The notes beneath the pieces were generated by a model that was given only the letters and a program-made list of their open reading frames with translations, was not told the origin of the DNA and did no database searches. A DNA stretch of 37,542 bases from Isoptericola sp. QY 916 (lineage in GTDB: Bacteria > Actinomycetota > Actinomycetes > Actinomycetales > Cellulomonadaceae): contig JADHZE010000017.1 in NCBI GenBank assembly GCA_026934365.1, positions 1 through 37,542 on the forward strand, given 5' to 3'. The position numbers were made by a program, and so were the translations under genes. This document shows, piece by piece, positions 18,564-26,179 of this stretch (the first letter of the stretch is position 1; every line of letters begins with the position of its first letter).

Positions 18564-18608
18564 TCAGGGCTGCGGAGGCAGCCACCACCAGCTCGCGCGC
18601 GTCGTCAT
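18564..18608 (-). CDS. Trp-rich leader peptide (MTTRASWWWLPPQP)
   Basis: A 14-codon open frame ahead of trpS on the same strand with three consecutive TGG codons at residues 7-9 and a TGA stop. TAGGCT lies exactly six bases before its ATG, so it is probably translated from the very 5' end of a leaderless transcript. Trp is rare and three in a row in so short a peptide ahead of a Trp synthetase gene is the classical attenuator arrangement. A ribosome waiting for charged tRNA-Trp would mask the first pairing segment and free the second. Streptomyces trpRS1 is known to be regulated by this kind of ribosome-mediated attenuation. The gene is too short for ORF callers. Confidence 0.85.
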   Translation of the reverse strand: MTTRASWWWLPPQP

Positions 18609-18614
18609 GACGTC

Positions 18615-18620
18615 AGCCTA
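18615..18620 (-). promoter_or_regulatory. -10 hexamer TAGGCT for the trpS leader
   Basis: TAGGCT-N6-ATG ahead of the Trp leader peptide, identical in box and spacing to the S33 peptidase promoter at 7131. It places the trpS transcription start about 148 bases before the trpS ATG. Confidence 0.65.
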
Positions 18621-18731
18621 TGCCCGCGGCCGGGGGACCGGATTCCGCGCCACGGCCGGGCCAGGCCCGCGGCGCGGTGAACCGGGGACGTCCGTGCGCC
18701 GCGTCCGTGCACGCCGTGGTCAGATTCTCCC

Positions 18732-21527
18732 GTGGAGAACGCAGCACGACGCCCGACCGGGACCACCCAGGGCCAGGCCCCGATCCTGGGCCGGGACGCC
18801 GAGCTCGCCCGCGTCGAACGCCTCGCCGCCCCGGGTTCGGGCGGCGTGCTGCTCTTCGTCGGAGAACCGGGACTGGGCAAGACGACCCTGCTGGAGCACG
18901 GTCGCGAGCTCGCCCGCCGGTCGGGACGGCACGTCCTCACGGCGCGGTGCGCGCGCGGCGAGCGCGATCTGCCGTTCGCCGCGCTGCACCAGCTCCTGCT
19001 GCCGCGTCTCGACCGCCTCGACCGCCTGCCGGCGCCGCAGGCCCGCGCGCTCGGGGCAGCCCTCGGCCTGCACGAGGCCACGGCCGTCCCGGACCGGCTG
19101 CACCTGGCAGCGGGGGCGCTCACGCTCCTGTGCGACGTCGGGCCCTCCACGAGCGACGGCTCCAGCGACAGCGGCACTCTCGCCGTCGTCGACGACCTGC
19201 ACTGGGCGGACGACGCCTCCCGCGACGTCCTGCTGTTCTGCGCCCGCCGGCTGGCCGACGCGTCCGCCGGGACGTCCCTCCTCCTGTCCACGCGGCCGGA
19301 GGCACCCGAGCCCCTCCCGACGATCACCCTGTCGAGCCTCGACCCCCGTGACGCCGCCCGGGTCCTCGACCTGCAGCCCGTCCCTCCCGCCGCTGCCGTG
19401 CGGCACGACCTCATCCAGCACGCGGCCGGGAACCCCCTGGCGCTCGTCGAGCTGTCCCGCGCCGACGCCGCGGTGCCCTCGCCCGCGTCGTCCGACGGCC
19501 CCTGGCCGGTGAGCGGGCGGATCGAGCGGGCGTTCGCCTCCCGGCTCCCCGCGCTGCCCGCGCCGACGCGCTGGCTGCTGCTCCTCGCCGCGGCGGCCGA
19601 CGGCGACGACCTCGCGCCCGTCCTCGCCGCCGCCGGTGACGTGCCCGACGACGACCGGCTGGTCGCGTGGGCACCGGCCGAGACCGCGGGCCTCGTCCAC
19701 CTGGACGGGCCCCGCTTCCGGTTCCGTCACCCGCTGGCACGCGCCGCCGTCTACCACGCCGCGCCCTTCGCGGAACGACGTGGCGCACACCTGGCCCTGG
19801 CGGAGGCCGTCGACGACCTCGACCGGCGCGCCTGGCACCGCGCGGCCGCCGCCGTCGGCCCCGACACCGCCGTGGCGACCGACCTCGAGGCCACGGCCGA
19901 CCGGGCCCGCGAGCGAGGGGGCTGGGCCGCGAGCGCCCGCGCGCTCGAGCGTGCGGGCGAGCTCTCGGCAACCTCGGACGAGGCGGCGCGCCGCTTCGTG
20001 CTCGCGGCACCGGCCGCCATGTACACCGGGCGCACGGCCTGGGTGGAGCGCCTGGCGGACCGCGCCCTCGAGGCCACCGACGACGAGCACACGCGCTGGG
20101 AGGCCGACCTCTACGGGGGATGGGCGGCTGCCTCGACGCCCCGCCACCGCGCCGCCGTCGAACGGCTGACGACCGTCGCGCGCCGGGCGGGGGCGTCCGA
20201 CCCCCAGCTGGCCCTCGCCGCGCTGGCCCCCGCCGCCGTGACGGCCTACTACTCCGGCGACGACGAGCTGATCGACGACGTCGCGCGCTGCCTCGAGGCG
20301 CTGCACCCGGACGAGACCGTGCCGGTGACCGCGTGGGTGCGGGCCGCGGCCGCGCCGTTCGCCCCGGCGTCGCGCGCCACGCTGGACGGCGCGGTCCGGG
20401 CGGCCACGCACCTCGGCATCAGCGAGCTCAACGTGCTCGGCGGGGCGGCGTGGATGCTCGACGAGACCGGGCTGGCCGCGCGGTTGCTCGGCGAGCTGCT
20501 GGAGCTGTTCTCCCACGGCCCCACGCAGGGGGCCAACGCCCTCGTCACGGCGACCCTCGCCGCTGCGCTGCACGAGCTCGGCAGGTGGGACGACGCCCAG
20601 GGGCACGTCGAGGACGCGGTGCGCGTCGCGGAGGCGACAGGGATGCCGGTCGTGCGGGCGGCCGCGGTCGAGACGGCCGCCCTGCTCGCCGCCGGCCGAG
20701 GCAGGACGGACGAGGCCCGAGAGCTCGCGCAGCACGCGCTCGCCGACGTGGGGCCCGGGGCGACCCGGTCGGTGGAGGTGCGCGCGCGACAGGCGCTCGG
20801 TCTCGCCTCCCTGGTCGCCGGCGAGCCCGAGGCCGCCTACGACGCCCTCCGCCGGACCTTCGCCCCGGACGGGCGCCCCACCCACCGGCACGCCTCGGTG
20901 CACGGGATCGCGCTGCTCGCCTCCGCCGCCGCTCGCGCGGACCGGCCCGAGCGGCTCGAGGACGCGGCCCAGGTGCTCTCCGCCGTCACGGCACACGTCG
21001 GCGACGCCCCCGGGCCGCGGGTGGCGGCCCTGCTGCACCACGCCCGCGCCCTGCTGGCGTCCCCCGACGACGCGGTGGGCGAGTACCGCGCCGCGCTGGC
21101 CGACCCTGCCGGCGCCACCTGGCCGTTCGAGCGTGCCCTCGTCCGGCTCGACCTCGGCGAGCGGCTGCGGCGCCTGCAGCGTGTGAGCGAGGCACGGACC
21201 GAGCTCAGCGCCGCGCGCGAGACCTTCCTCCGGATCGGCGCCGCCTCGTTCGCGGACCGGGCGAGCGCCGAGCTCCGCGCCGCCGGGGTCGCGGTGGCGG
21301 AGCGCACGCCCGACGCCCTCGCACAGCTCACTCCCCAGCAGCGCCGCATCGTGCGGCTGGCGGCCGAGGGACGCACCAACCGGGAGATCGCGGAGCGCCT
21401 CTTCCTGTCCCCCCGGACGGTCGGGTTCCATCTCTACCGGGTGTTCCCGCTGCTCGGCGTGACGTCGCGCGGCCAGCTGCGCGACCTGGTCGACGCCGGG
21501 GCCTCCGAACCGCGACCAGTCATCTGA
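18732..21527 (+). CDS. LuxR/LAL-family regulator with AAA ATPase domain
   Basis: 931-residue regulator of the large ATP-binding LuxR class. The Walker A motif is GEPGLGKTT (residues 44-52). Walker B is AVVDDLHWAD near 150-160, and the RHPLARAAVYHA segment near 335 is typical of LALs. A long alpha-helical TPR-like region runs to about 850. The C-terminal LuxR helix-turn-helix is at about 865-925 (LTPQQRRIVRLAAEGRTNREIAERLFLSPRTVGFHLYRVFPLLGV). LALs usually activate nearby metabolic operons in response to a ligand. The GTG start is inferred from the first conserved residues and TCAGAT six bases upstream. It is 60 bp before two coupled hydrolases on the same strand, the likely targets or operon partners. 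Confidence 0.9.
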   Translation: MENAARRPTGTTQGQAPILGRDAELARVERLAAPGSGGVLLFVGEPGLGKTTLLEHGRELARRSGRHVLTARCARGERDLPFAALHQLLLPRLDRLDRLPAPQARALGAALGLHEATAVPDRLHLAAGALTLLCDVGPSTSDGSSDSGTLAVVDDLHWADDASRDVLLFCARRLADASAGTSLLLSTRPEAPEPLPTITLSSLDPRDAARVLDLQPVPPAAAVRHDLIQHAAGNPLALVELSRADAAVPSPASSDGPWPVSGRIERAFASRLPALPAPTRWLLLLAAAADGDDLAPVLAAAGDVPDDDRLVAWAPAETAGLVHLDGPRFRFRHPLARAAVYHAAPFAERRGAHLALAEAVDDLDRRAWHRAAAAVGPDTAVATDLEATADRARERGGWAASARALERAGELSATSDEAARRFVLAAPAAMYTGRTAWVERLADRALEATDDEHTRWEADLYGGWAAASTPRHRAAVERLTTVARRAGASDPQLALAALAPAAVTAYYSGDDELIDDVARCLEALHPDETVPVTAWVRAAAAPFAPASRATLDGAVRAATHLGISELNVLGGAAWMLDETGLAARLLGELLELFSHGPTQGANALVTATLAAALHELGRWDDAQGHVEDAVRVAEATGMPVVRAAAVETAALLAAGRGRTDEARELAQHALADVGPGATRSVEVRARQALGLASLVAGEPEAAYDALRRTFAPDGRPTHRHASVHGIALLASAAARADRPERLEDAAQVLSAVTAHVGDAPGPRVAALLHHARALLASPDDAVGEYRAALADPAGATWPFERALVRLDLGERLRRLQRVSEARTELSAARETFLRIGAASFADRASAELRAAGVAVAERTPDALAQLTPQQRRIVRLAAEGRTNREIAERLFLSPRTVGFHLYRVFPLLGVTSRGQLRDLVDAGASEPRPVI

Positions 21528-21562
21528 CAGAAGCGGCCGGCCACCCGCACGGGTGAGGGTGA

Positions 21563-21583
21563 TGTCTCCGACCCTGGGAGACA
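21563..21583 (+). promoter_or_regulatory. Inverted repeat masking the ribosome site of the first hydrolase
   Basis: TGTCTCC, seven bases, GGAGACA. The right arm contains the GGAG ribosome-binding site, five bases plus ACACC before the ATG at 21588. It may fold to limit translation or serve as an operator for the upstream LuxR protein. Confidence 0.4.
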
Positions 21584-21587
21584 CACC

Positions 21588-22415
21588 ATGACCGAGTTCA
21601 GCGCGTCCCGCCGTGCCGTGGTCTTCGTCCACGGCCTGTGGCTCCACGCCGACTCGTGGACACCGTGGATGGACCGCTTCGCGGAGGCCGGCTACGACCC
21701 GCACAACCCGGGCTGGCCCGGCGCCTCCGCCACCGTGGCGGAGGCGAGGGAGAACCCCGAGCTGGCGGGCGGCGTGGGCATCGACGACGTCGTGGCGCAC
21801 TACGCCGACGTCCTCGACGGCCTGTACGTCGACGGTCTCGACCCGCGGCCCGTCGTCGTCGGGCACTCGTTCGGCGGCCTCGTCGCGCAGCGCCTGCTCA
21901 CCGAGGGCCACGCGGCCGCGGCGGTCGCGATCGACCCGGCACCCATGCGCGGGAACATCCTCCTTCCGCCGAGCTCGCTGCGGGTGGCCGCCGTCGCGCT
22001 GACGAGCCCTGCGAGCTTCCGGGGCACCGTCGCGCTGACCCCGGAGGAGTTCCGGTACGGCTTCGCCAACGAGCTCTCGGACGACGAGGCCGCCGCGCTC
22101 TACGACCAGTGGACGATCCCCTCCCCCGGCAGGCCCCTGTTCGAGGACGCGGCGGCGAACCTGCTGCCGGGCTCGCCCGCGCGGGTCGACACCCGCGACG
22201 CGGACCGCGGTCCGCTCCTGTTCATCGGCGGCGGCATGGATCACACGGCGCCCGCGTCCCTGACGCGCACCTCCGCGAAGATCCACCGGAAGCACTCCGG
22301 CGCCGTCACCGACCTCGTCGAGTTCCCCGACCGGGGACACTCGCTCACCATCGACCACGGCTGGGCCGAGGTCGCGGACGCCGCGCTCGCGTGGCTCAAG
22401 GAAAAGGGGCTGTGA
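21588..22415 (+). CDS. Alpha/beta hydrolase
   Basis: 275-residue cytoplasmic alpha/beta-fold enzyme. The oxyanion segment is VFVHGLWLHADSW, the nucleophile elbow GHSFGG gives Ser94, the acid is probably Asp218 (GGGMDH) and the base His251 (DRGHSLT). The sequence belongs to the widespread 'alpha/beta hydrolase' group of actinobacterial esterase/lactonase-like proteins; the substrate is not predictable. Its TGA overlaps the ATG of the next gene (TGATG), so the two hydrolases are translated together. No signal peptide. It lies directly downstream of the LuxR regulator. Confidence 0.88.
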   Translation: MTEFSASRRAVVFVHGLWLHADSWTPWMDRFAEAGYDPHNPGWPGASATVAEARENPELAGGVGIDDVVAHYADVLDGLYVDGLDPRPVVVGHSFGGLVAQRLLTEGHAAAAVAIDPAPMRGNILLPPSSLRVAAVALTSPASFRGTVALTPEEFRYGFANELSDDEAAALYDQWTIPSPGRPLFEDAAANLLPGSPARVDTRDADRGPLLFIGGGMDHTAPASLTRTSAKIHRKHSGAVTDLVEFPDRGHSLTIDHGWAEVADAALAWLKEKGL

Positions 22416-23248
22416 TGCCTTTCATCACCACTTCCGACAGCTCGACCGGTCCCGTCGAGATCTTCTACAAGGACTGGGGCACCGGTACCCCGGTCGTGTT
22501 CTCGCACGGGTGGCCGCTGAACGCGGACGCCTGGGACCGCCAGATGATGGCGGTCACCGACGCCGGCTTCCGCGCCGTCGCGCACGACCGACGCGGCCAC
22601 GGTCGCTCCACGCAGACGGGCGACGGCAACGACATGGACCACTACGCGGACGACCTCGCCGCGCTGCTGGACCAGCTCGACCTCACGGACGTCGTGCTCG
22701 TGGGCCACTCGACCGGCGGCGGCGAGGTGGCCCACTACCTGGCGCGCCACGGCTCGGCCCGCGTGCGCAAGGCGGTCCTGGTCGGGGCCGTTCCCCCGCT
22801 GATGGTGCAGACGCCGGAGAACCCGGACGGCACCCCGATCGAGGTGTTCGACGGCATCCGCGAGGGCGTGCGGACGGACCGCTCGCAGTACTACCGCGAG
22901 CTCGCCGTGCCGTTCTTCGGCGCGAACCGCGAGGGGGCGAACGTCTCCCAGGGCGCGATCGAGCAGTTCTGGCGGCTCTCGATGCAGGCCGGCCTGAAGC
23001 CGGCGTACGACTGCATCGCGCAGTTCTCGGAGGTCGACTACACCGACGACCTGCGCGCGATCGACGTCCCGGTCTTCGTGGCGCACGGCGACGACGACCA
23101 GATCGTGCCGATCAAGGCCGCCGGGATCCGGTCGGCGGAGATCCTCGCCGACGCGACGCTCAAGGTCTACCCGGGCGCACCGCACGGCATCGTCGGGGCG
23201 TACGAGGACGAGTTCACGAAGGACCTCGTGGCGTTCGTCCAGGCGTGA
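22415..23248 (+). CDS. Cofactor-free haloperoxidase / perhydrolase (alpha/beta hydrolase)
   Basis: 277-residue protein that matches the non-heme chloroperoxidase/bromoperoxidase group (CPO-L, BPO-A2). These are really alpha/beta hydrolases that make peracids from a carboxylic acid and H2O2, and the peracid can oxidise halide. The catalytic triad is Ser99 (GHSTGGG), Asp228 (HGDDDQIVP) and His257 (PGAPHGIVG), at the spacing of the characterised enzymes. HDRRGHGRS and FFGANREGANVSQG are family-specific. The start ATG overlaps the previous stop by one base. The natural role of these enzymes is unsettled; with its partner hydrolase it may process an ester or lactone. Confidence 0.92.
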   Translation: MPFITTSDSSTGPVEIFYKDWGTGTPVVFSHGWPLNADAWDRQMMAVTDAGFRAVAHDRRGHGRSTQTGDGNDMDHYADDLAALLDQLDLTDVVLVGHSTGGGEVAHYLARHGSARVRKAVLVGAVPPLMVQTPENPDGTPIEVFDGIREGVRTDRSQYYRELAVPFFGANREGANVSQGAIEQFWRLSMQAGLKPAYDCIAQFSEVDYTDDLRAIDVPVFVAHGDDDQIVPIKAAGIRSAEILADATLKVYPGAPHGIVGAYEDEFTKDLVAFVQA

Positions 23249-23257
23249 CACGACGGT

Positions 23258-23287
23258 GACCCTCCGGCCCTTCGTGGCCGGAGGGTC
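23258..23287. terminator. Bidirectional 12-bp hairpin terminator
   Basis: GACCCTCCGGCC, loop CTTCGT, exact complement. It lies 10 bases after the haloperoxidase stop and 6 bases from the end of the convergent racemase-family gene, so it can serve both. Confidence 0.75.
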
Positions 23288-23292
23288 GCTCG

Positions 23293-24351
23293 TCAGCGGG
23301 ACCGGTCGGCGGGCGGCGTGAGCAGCGGCTCGAGGTCGGAGGCGTCGACCAGCGGGTCGTCGAGGTCCACCGTGATCTGCGACCGCGCCATCACGCGGGC
23401 CGCGCCGGTGACGGCGGAGCGCAGCGCCGGGTAGTCGCCCACCCGGGTGCGCTGCAGCACGGTGCCCACGAACCGGCTGCCGCGCGGCGAGACCGTCTCC
23501 AGCGACTCGCCCTCGCGGATCTCCCCGCGCTGGGCCATGAGCGCGAGCCGCGCCGACGTGCCGGTGCCCGTGGGGCTACGGCAGAGCACGCCCGGGTGCA
23601 CGTAGGTGGCCGACGGCGACTCCCAGCGGCCGTCGCCGACCTGGCGCAGCGGGCCCATGAAGTGCGCGAACGGCAGCGGCCCGACGTCGCCCAGGTCGGG
23701 GTGCTCCTGGCGCAGGCCGGGCCGGGCCGCGCGGACGAAGGCGTCCCCGAACGCGGTCAGCGCGACCTGCTCCGTCGGGCCGATGTCGAACCCGTAGCGG
23801 GACGCGTCGATGAGCGCGTAGTACGCCCCGCTCCACACGAGGTCGAACAGCACGTCGCCGTGGTTCGGCACCTCGACGCTCAGTGCCTCGTCGGCCACGT
23901 ACGCCGGCTCGCCCTCGGTGGTGATGGACACGACCCGCCCGTCGATCACCCGCGCGCTGACCCGGGCCAGGCCCGCGGGGGACTCCAGGACGATGTCCTG
24001 GAGCCCGTCGCCGTCGCGCAGCGGGATGGCCCCGCTCTGCAGCAGCGCCGTGGCCGTGCAGATCGTGTTGGAGCCCGAGTAGAGCGGGTACCCCATCGCC
24101 TCCATGATCACGTAGCCGGCCTGCGCCCGCGGGTCGCTGGGCTCGACGATCAGGTCGACCGACATGGCCGGGTCGCCGTACGGCTCCGACAGCAGCAGGC
24201 GGCGCAGCCCGTCGCCCTGCCGCTCCAGGTAGCGCGCCTTCTCCAGCACGGTCCGCCCGGGCAGCGGCTCGACGCCGGACATGACGACCCGGCTGACGTC
24301 TCCGCCCGACTGCGCGTCGATCAGCTCGATGGTGCGCTCACGGCTGCGCAT
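23293..24351 (-). CDS. Proline racemase-family protein with Ser/Thr active-site pair
   Basis: 352-residue member of the proline racemase superfamily (proline racemase, 4-hydroxyproline epimerase, trans-3-hydroxyproline dehydratase). The scaffold is clear: GRTVLEKARYLER, a GYxxxxGxNTI block and RSPTGTGTSARLA. The two catalytic cysteines are both replaced. The first (normally MCGH) reads YSGS with Ser92; the second (normally SPCGTGT) is Thr261. The His of the first motif is also Ser94, and the N-terminal HTGG motif reads QSGG. Thr at the second site is known in 3-hydroxyproline dehydratases; the Ser/Thr combination is unusual, so activity is open. The ATG overlaps the end of the MDR gene by 14 bases, indicating co-translation. 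Confidence 0.88.
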   Translation of the reverse strand: MRSRERTIELIDAQSGGDVSRVVMSGVEPLPGRTVLEKARYLERQGDGLRRLLLSEPYGDPAMSVDLIVEPSDPRAQAGYVIMEAMGYPLYSGSNTICTATALLQSGAIPLRDGDGLQDIVLESPAGLARVSARVIDGRVVSITTEGEPAYVADEALSVEVPNHGDVLFDLVWSGAYYALIDASRYGFDIGPTEQVALTAFGDAFVRAARPGLRQEHPDLGDVGPLPFAHFMGPLRQVGDGRWESPSATYVHPGVLCRSPTGTGTSARLALMAQRGEIREGESLETVSPRGSRFVGTVLQRTRVGDYPALRSAVTGAARVMARSQITVDLDDPLVDASDLEPLLTPPADRSR

Positions 24352-25450
24352 ACGGTGCCCCCACGCCGTCCCAGTGCCGGTCCGGCACGACGACGAGCTT
24401 GCCGACGTAGGACTTCGCCAGGAACGCGCGCTGCGCGTCGTGCAGGTCGGAGAGCCGGAACGTGCGGTCCAGGAGCGGACGGATCTCGCCGTCGGAGATG
24501 TAGCGCACCAGCCGCCGGAAGGCGGTGCGCGTGCCCTGCGACGACCCGTGCAGCTCGAGCTGCTTGAGGTACATGGTGCGCAGGTCGAGCTGCACGACCG
24601 GGCCGCCGATCGCGCCCGCCGTCGTGTACCTCCCCTCGGGCCGCAGGATGCGCAGCAGGTCGTTGAACATCGGCCCGGCCACCAGGTCGGCGACGACGTC
24701 GACCGGGCCGTCCACCACACGCCCCACCTCGGCGACGAGGTCGGCGGCGTCGCGCAGCACGACGTCCTGCGCCCCGATCTGCCGCAGCGCGGCCTCCTTG
24801 CCGGCGCTCGTCACGGCGTACGGGACGGCGCCGCGCACGCGGGCGAGCTGCACGATCGCCGACCCCACGCCGCCGGACGCCCCCGTCACGAGCACCCGCT
24901 CCCCCGCGGCCAGCCGCGCCCGGTCGAGCATCTGCTCCGCGGTGAGGTAGGCGCAGCAGAACGTCGCGAGCTCGGCGTCGGCGATGTCGGCCGTGATCTC
25001 GTAGGCGTTCTCGGCGGGGGCGGTCATGTACTCGGCGTACCCGCCGTCGCGGCCGTGCCCGATGTAGTCGATGTCCGCCAGGCTGTCGTCGCCCTCGGGC
25101 CGGTGGTAGATGCTGAAGTCCACGACGACGCGCTCGCCGACCCGGCCGGCGGGCACGCCGTCGCCGACGGCGGCGATCACGCCGACCGTGTCCGCGCCCT
25201 GGATCCGGGGGAAGGTGAGCGTGGACCTGCCGCGTCTCCACGTCGAGACGGAGCCCGGGTCCGTCTCCGTGCCGTACGCGCCCTCCCGGACCCAGACGTC
25301 CGTGTTGTTCATGCCGCAGGCGTGCACGTCGACCAGGACCTCGCCCGCGGCGGGCGCGGGCGTGGGCACGTCCTCGCGGTACACCAGCCGGTCGAGGCCA
25401 CCGTGGCCGACGAGCTGGACCGCCTTCATCACCGCCGGGATCTCCGCCAT
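24338..25450 (-). CDS. Zinc-independent MDR alcohol dehydrogenase/quinone oxidoreductase
   Basis: 370-residue medium-chain dehydrogenase/reductase. The N-terminal GroES-like domain has GMNNTDVWVREGAYG where zinc ADHs carry CGxCHTD, and GAD in place of the GHE zinc ligand, so the catalytic zinc site is absent. The nucleotide-binding motif is LVTGASGGVGSAIVQLA in the middle of the chain. Such enzymes reduce quinones, enones or acyl derivatives with NAD(P)H. The ATG at 25450 is supported by TACGCT six bases upstream. It is the first gene of a two-gene unit with the racemase-family protein, which starts inside its 3' end; a joint role on a cyclic amino-acid derivative is possible but inferred. 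Confidence 0.87.
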   Translation of the reverse strand: MAEIPAVMKAVQLVGHGGLDRLVYREDVPTPAPAAGEVLVDVHACGMNNTDVWVREGAYGTETDPGSVSTWRRGRSTLTFPRIQGADTVGVIAAVGDGVPAGRVGERVVVDFSIYHRPEGDDSLADIDYIGHGRDGGYAEYMTAPAENAYEITADIADAELATFCCAYLTAEQMLDRARLAAGERVLVTGASGGVGSAIVQLARVRGAVPYAVTSAGKEAALRQIGAQDVVLRDAADLVAEVGRVVDGPVDVVADLVAGPMFNDLLRILRPEGRYTTAGAIGGPVVQLDLRTMYLKQLELHGSSQGTRTAFRRLVRYISDGEIRPLLDRTFRLSDLHDAQRAFLAKSYVGKLVVVPDRHWDGVGAPYAQP

Positions 25451-25456
25451 CAAGTG

Positions 25457-25462
25457 AGCGTA
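25457..25462 (-). promoter_or_regulatory. -10 hexamer TACGCT for the MDR-racemase operon
   Basis: Minus-strand TACGCT followed by CACTTG and the ATG at 25450; leaderless arrangement, no Shine-Dalgarno. Confidence 0.6.
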
Positions 25463-25504
25463 GGGGCGGGAGGCCCGTCGCGTCATCGGGACGGCGGCAC
25501 GTCG

Positions 25505-25552
25505 CCCGGCCGCTCTCCCGGCCGCTCTCCCGGCCACCCGCCCGACCACCCG
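25505..25552 (+). repeat. Four 12-bp imperfect tandem repeats
   Basis: Two identical units (CCCGGCCGCTCT) followed by two degenerate ones (CCCGGCCACCCG, CCCGACCACCCG), in the divergent gap between the MDR gene and trmL. Probably a slippage-prone minisatellite; copy number may vary between strains. Confidence 0.7.
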
Positions 25553-25576
25553 GGCGACCGGTGGGAGAATCGGGCC

Positions 25577-26077
25577 GTGCCCGACCAGCTCCCGCCCGTG
25601 CCCGCGTCCCCGTTCGCCCACGTCGTGTACTACGAGCCGCGCATCCCGGGGAACACGGGCTCCGCCATCCGCCTCGCCGCCGTCACCGGGGCGCGGCTGC
25701 ACCTCGTGGAGCCGCTGGGCTTCGACCTGTCCGAGGCGAAGCTCAAGCGCGCCGGGCTGGACTACCACGACCTGGCCGTCATGGACGTGCACCCGACGTT
25801 CGACGCCGCGCTCGACGCCCTGCCCGACGCGCGCGTCTTCGCGTTCACCGCGCACGCCGACACCACCTACACCGACGTCGAGTACCGCCGCGGCGACGTC
25901 CTGCTCTTCGGCCCCGAGCCGACCGGCCTGCCCGACGAGGCGATGGACCATCCGCGCGTCACCGACCGCGTGAAGATCCCCATGCTGCCCGGTCGGCGCT
26001 CGCTCAACCTCACCAACGCCGCGTCCATCGTCGTCTACGAGGCGTGGCGGCAGGCGGGCTTCCCGGGCGCCGTCTGA
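25577..26077 (+). CDS. trmL: tRNA (cytidine/uridine-2'-O-)-methyltransferase TrmL
   Basis: 166-residue SPOUT-class enzyme that 2'-O-methylates the wobble nucleotide 34 of certain leucine tRNAs using SAM. It begins VVYYEPRIPGNTGSAIRLAAVTGARLHLVEPLGFDL and has the knot motifs LLFGPEPTGLPDE and IPMLPGRRSLNLTNAASIVVYEAWRQ, which are diagnostic. Length is normal (E. coli TrmL is about 157). The GTG at 25577 is chosen because GAGAAT lies six bases before it in the leaderless pattern and no ribosome site is seen. Confidence 0.93.
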   Translation: MPDQLPPVPASPFAHVVYYEPRIPGNTGSAIRLAAVTGARLHLVEPLGFDLSEAKLKRAGLDYHDLAVMDVHPTFDAALDALPDARVFAFTAHADTTYTDVEYRRGDVLLFGPEPTGLPDEAMDHPRVTDRVKIPMLPGRRSLNLTNAASIVVYEAWRQAGFPGAV

Positions 26078-26179
26078 GCGCGACGCGGCGCGTCTCACGG
26101 CGCCGTCACCCGGGCAGGACGTCGATGAGTCCCCGATACTCCAGCGGCGCACGGTCGTGCACGTTCGTGCCCGGGCTTG

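Noticed and set aside
18720..22358. 1212-codon minus-strand open frame opposite the LuxR regulator
   Set aside because: Low-complexity Gly/Arg/Val-rich translation typical of antisense frames in GC-rich DNA; LuxR domains on the plus strand are intact.
26158..26171. TGCAC-GTTC-GTGCC, similar to the operator at 1992-2005
   Set aside because: Imperfect, located behind the end of the DeoR gene and not in a promoter; likely chance in GC-rich DNA.
26078..26179. Possible 18-codon peptide on the minus strand after the DeoR gene
   Set aside because: No start signal or conservation argument; region is short and otherwise featureless.
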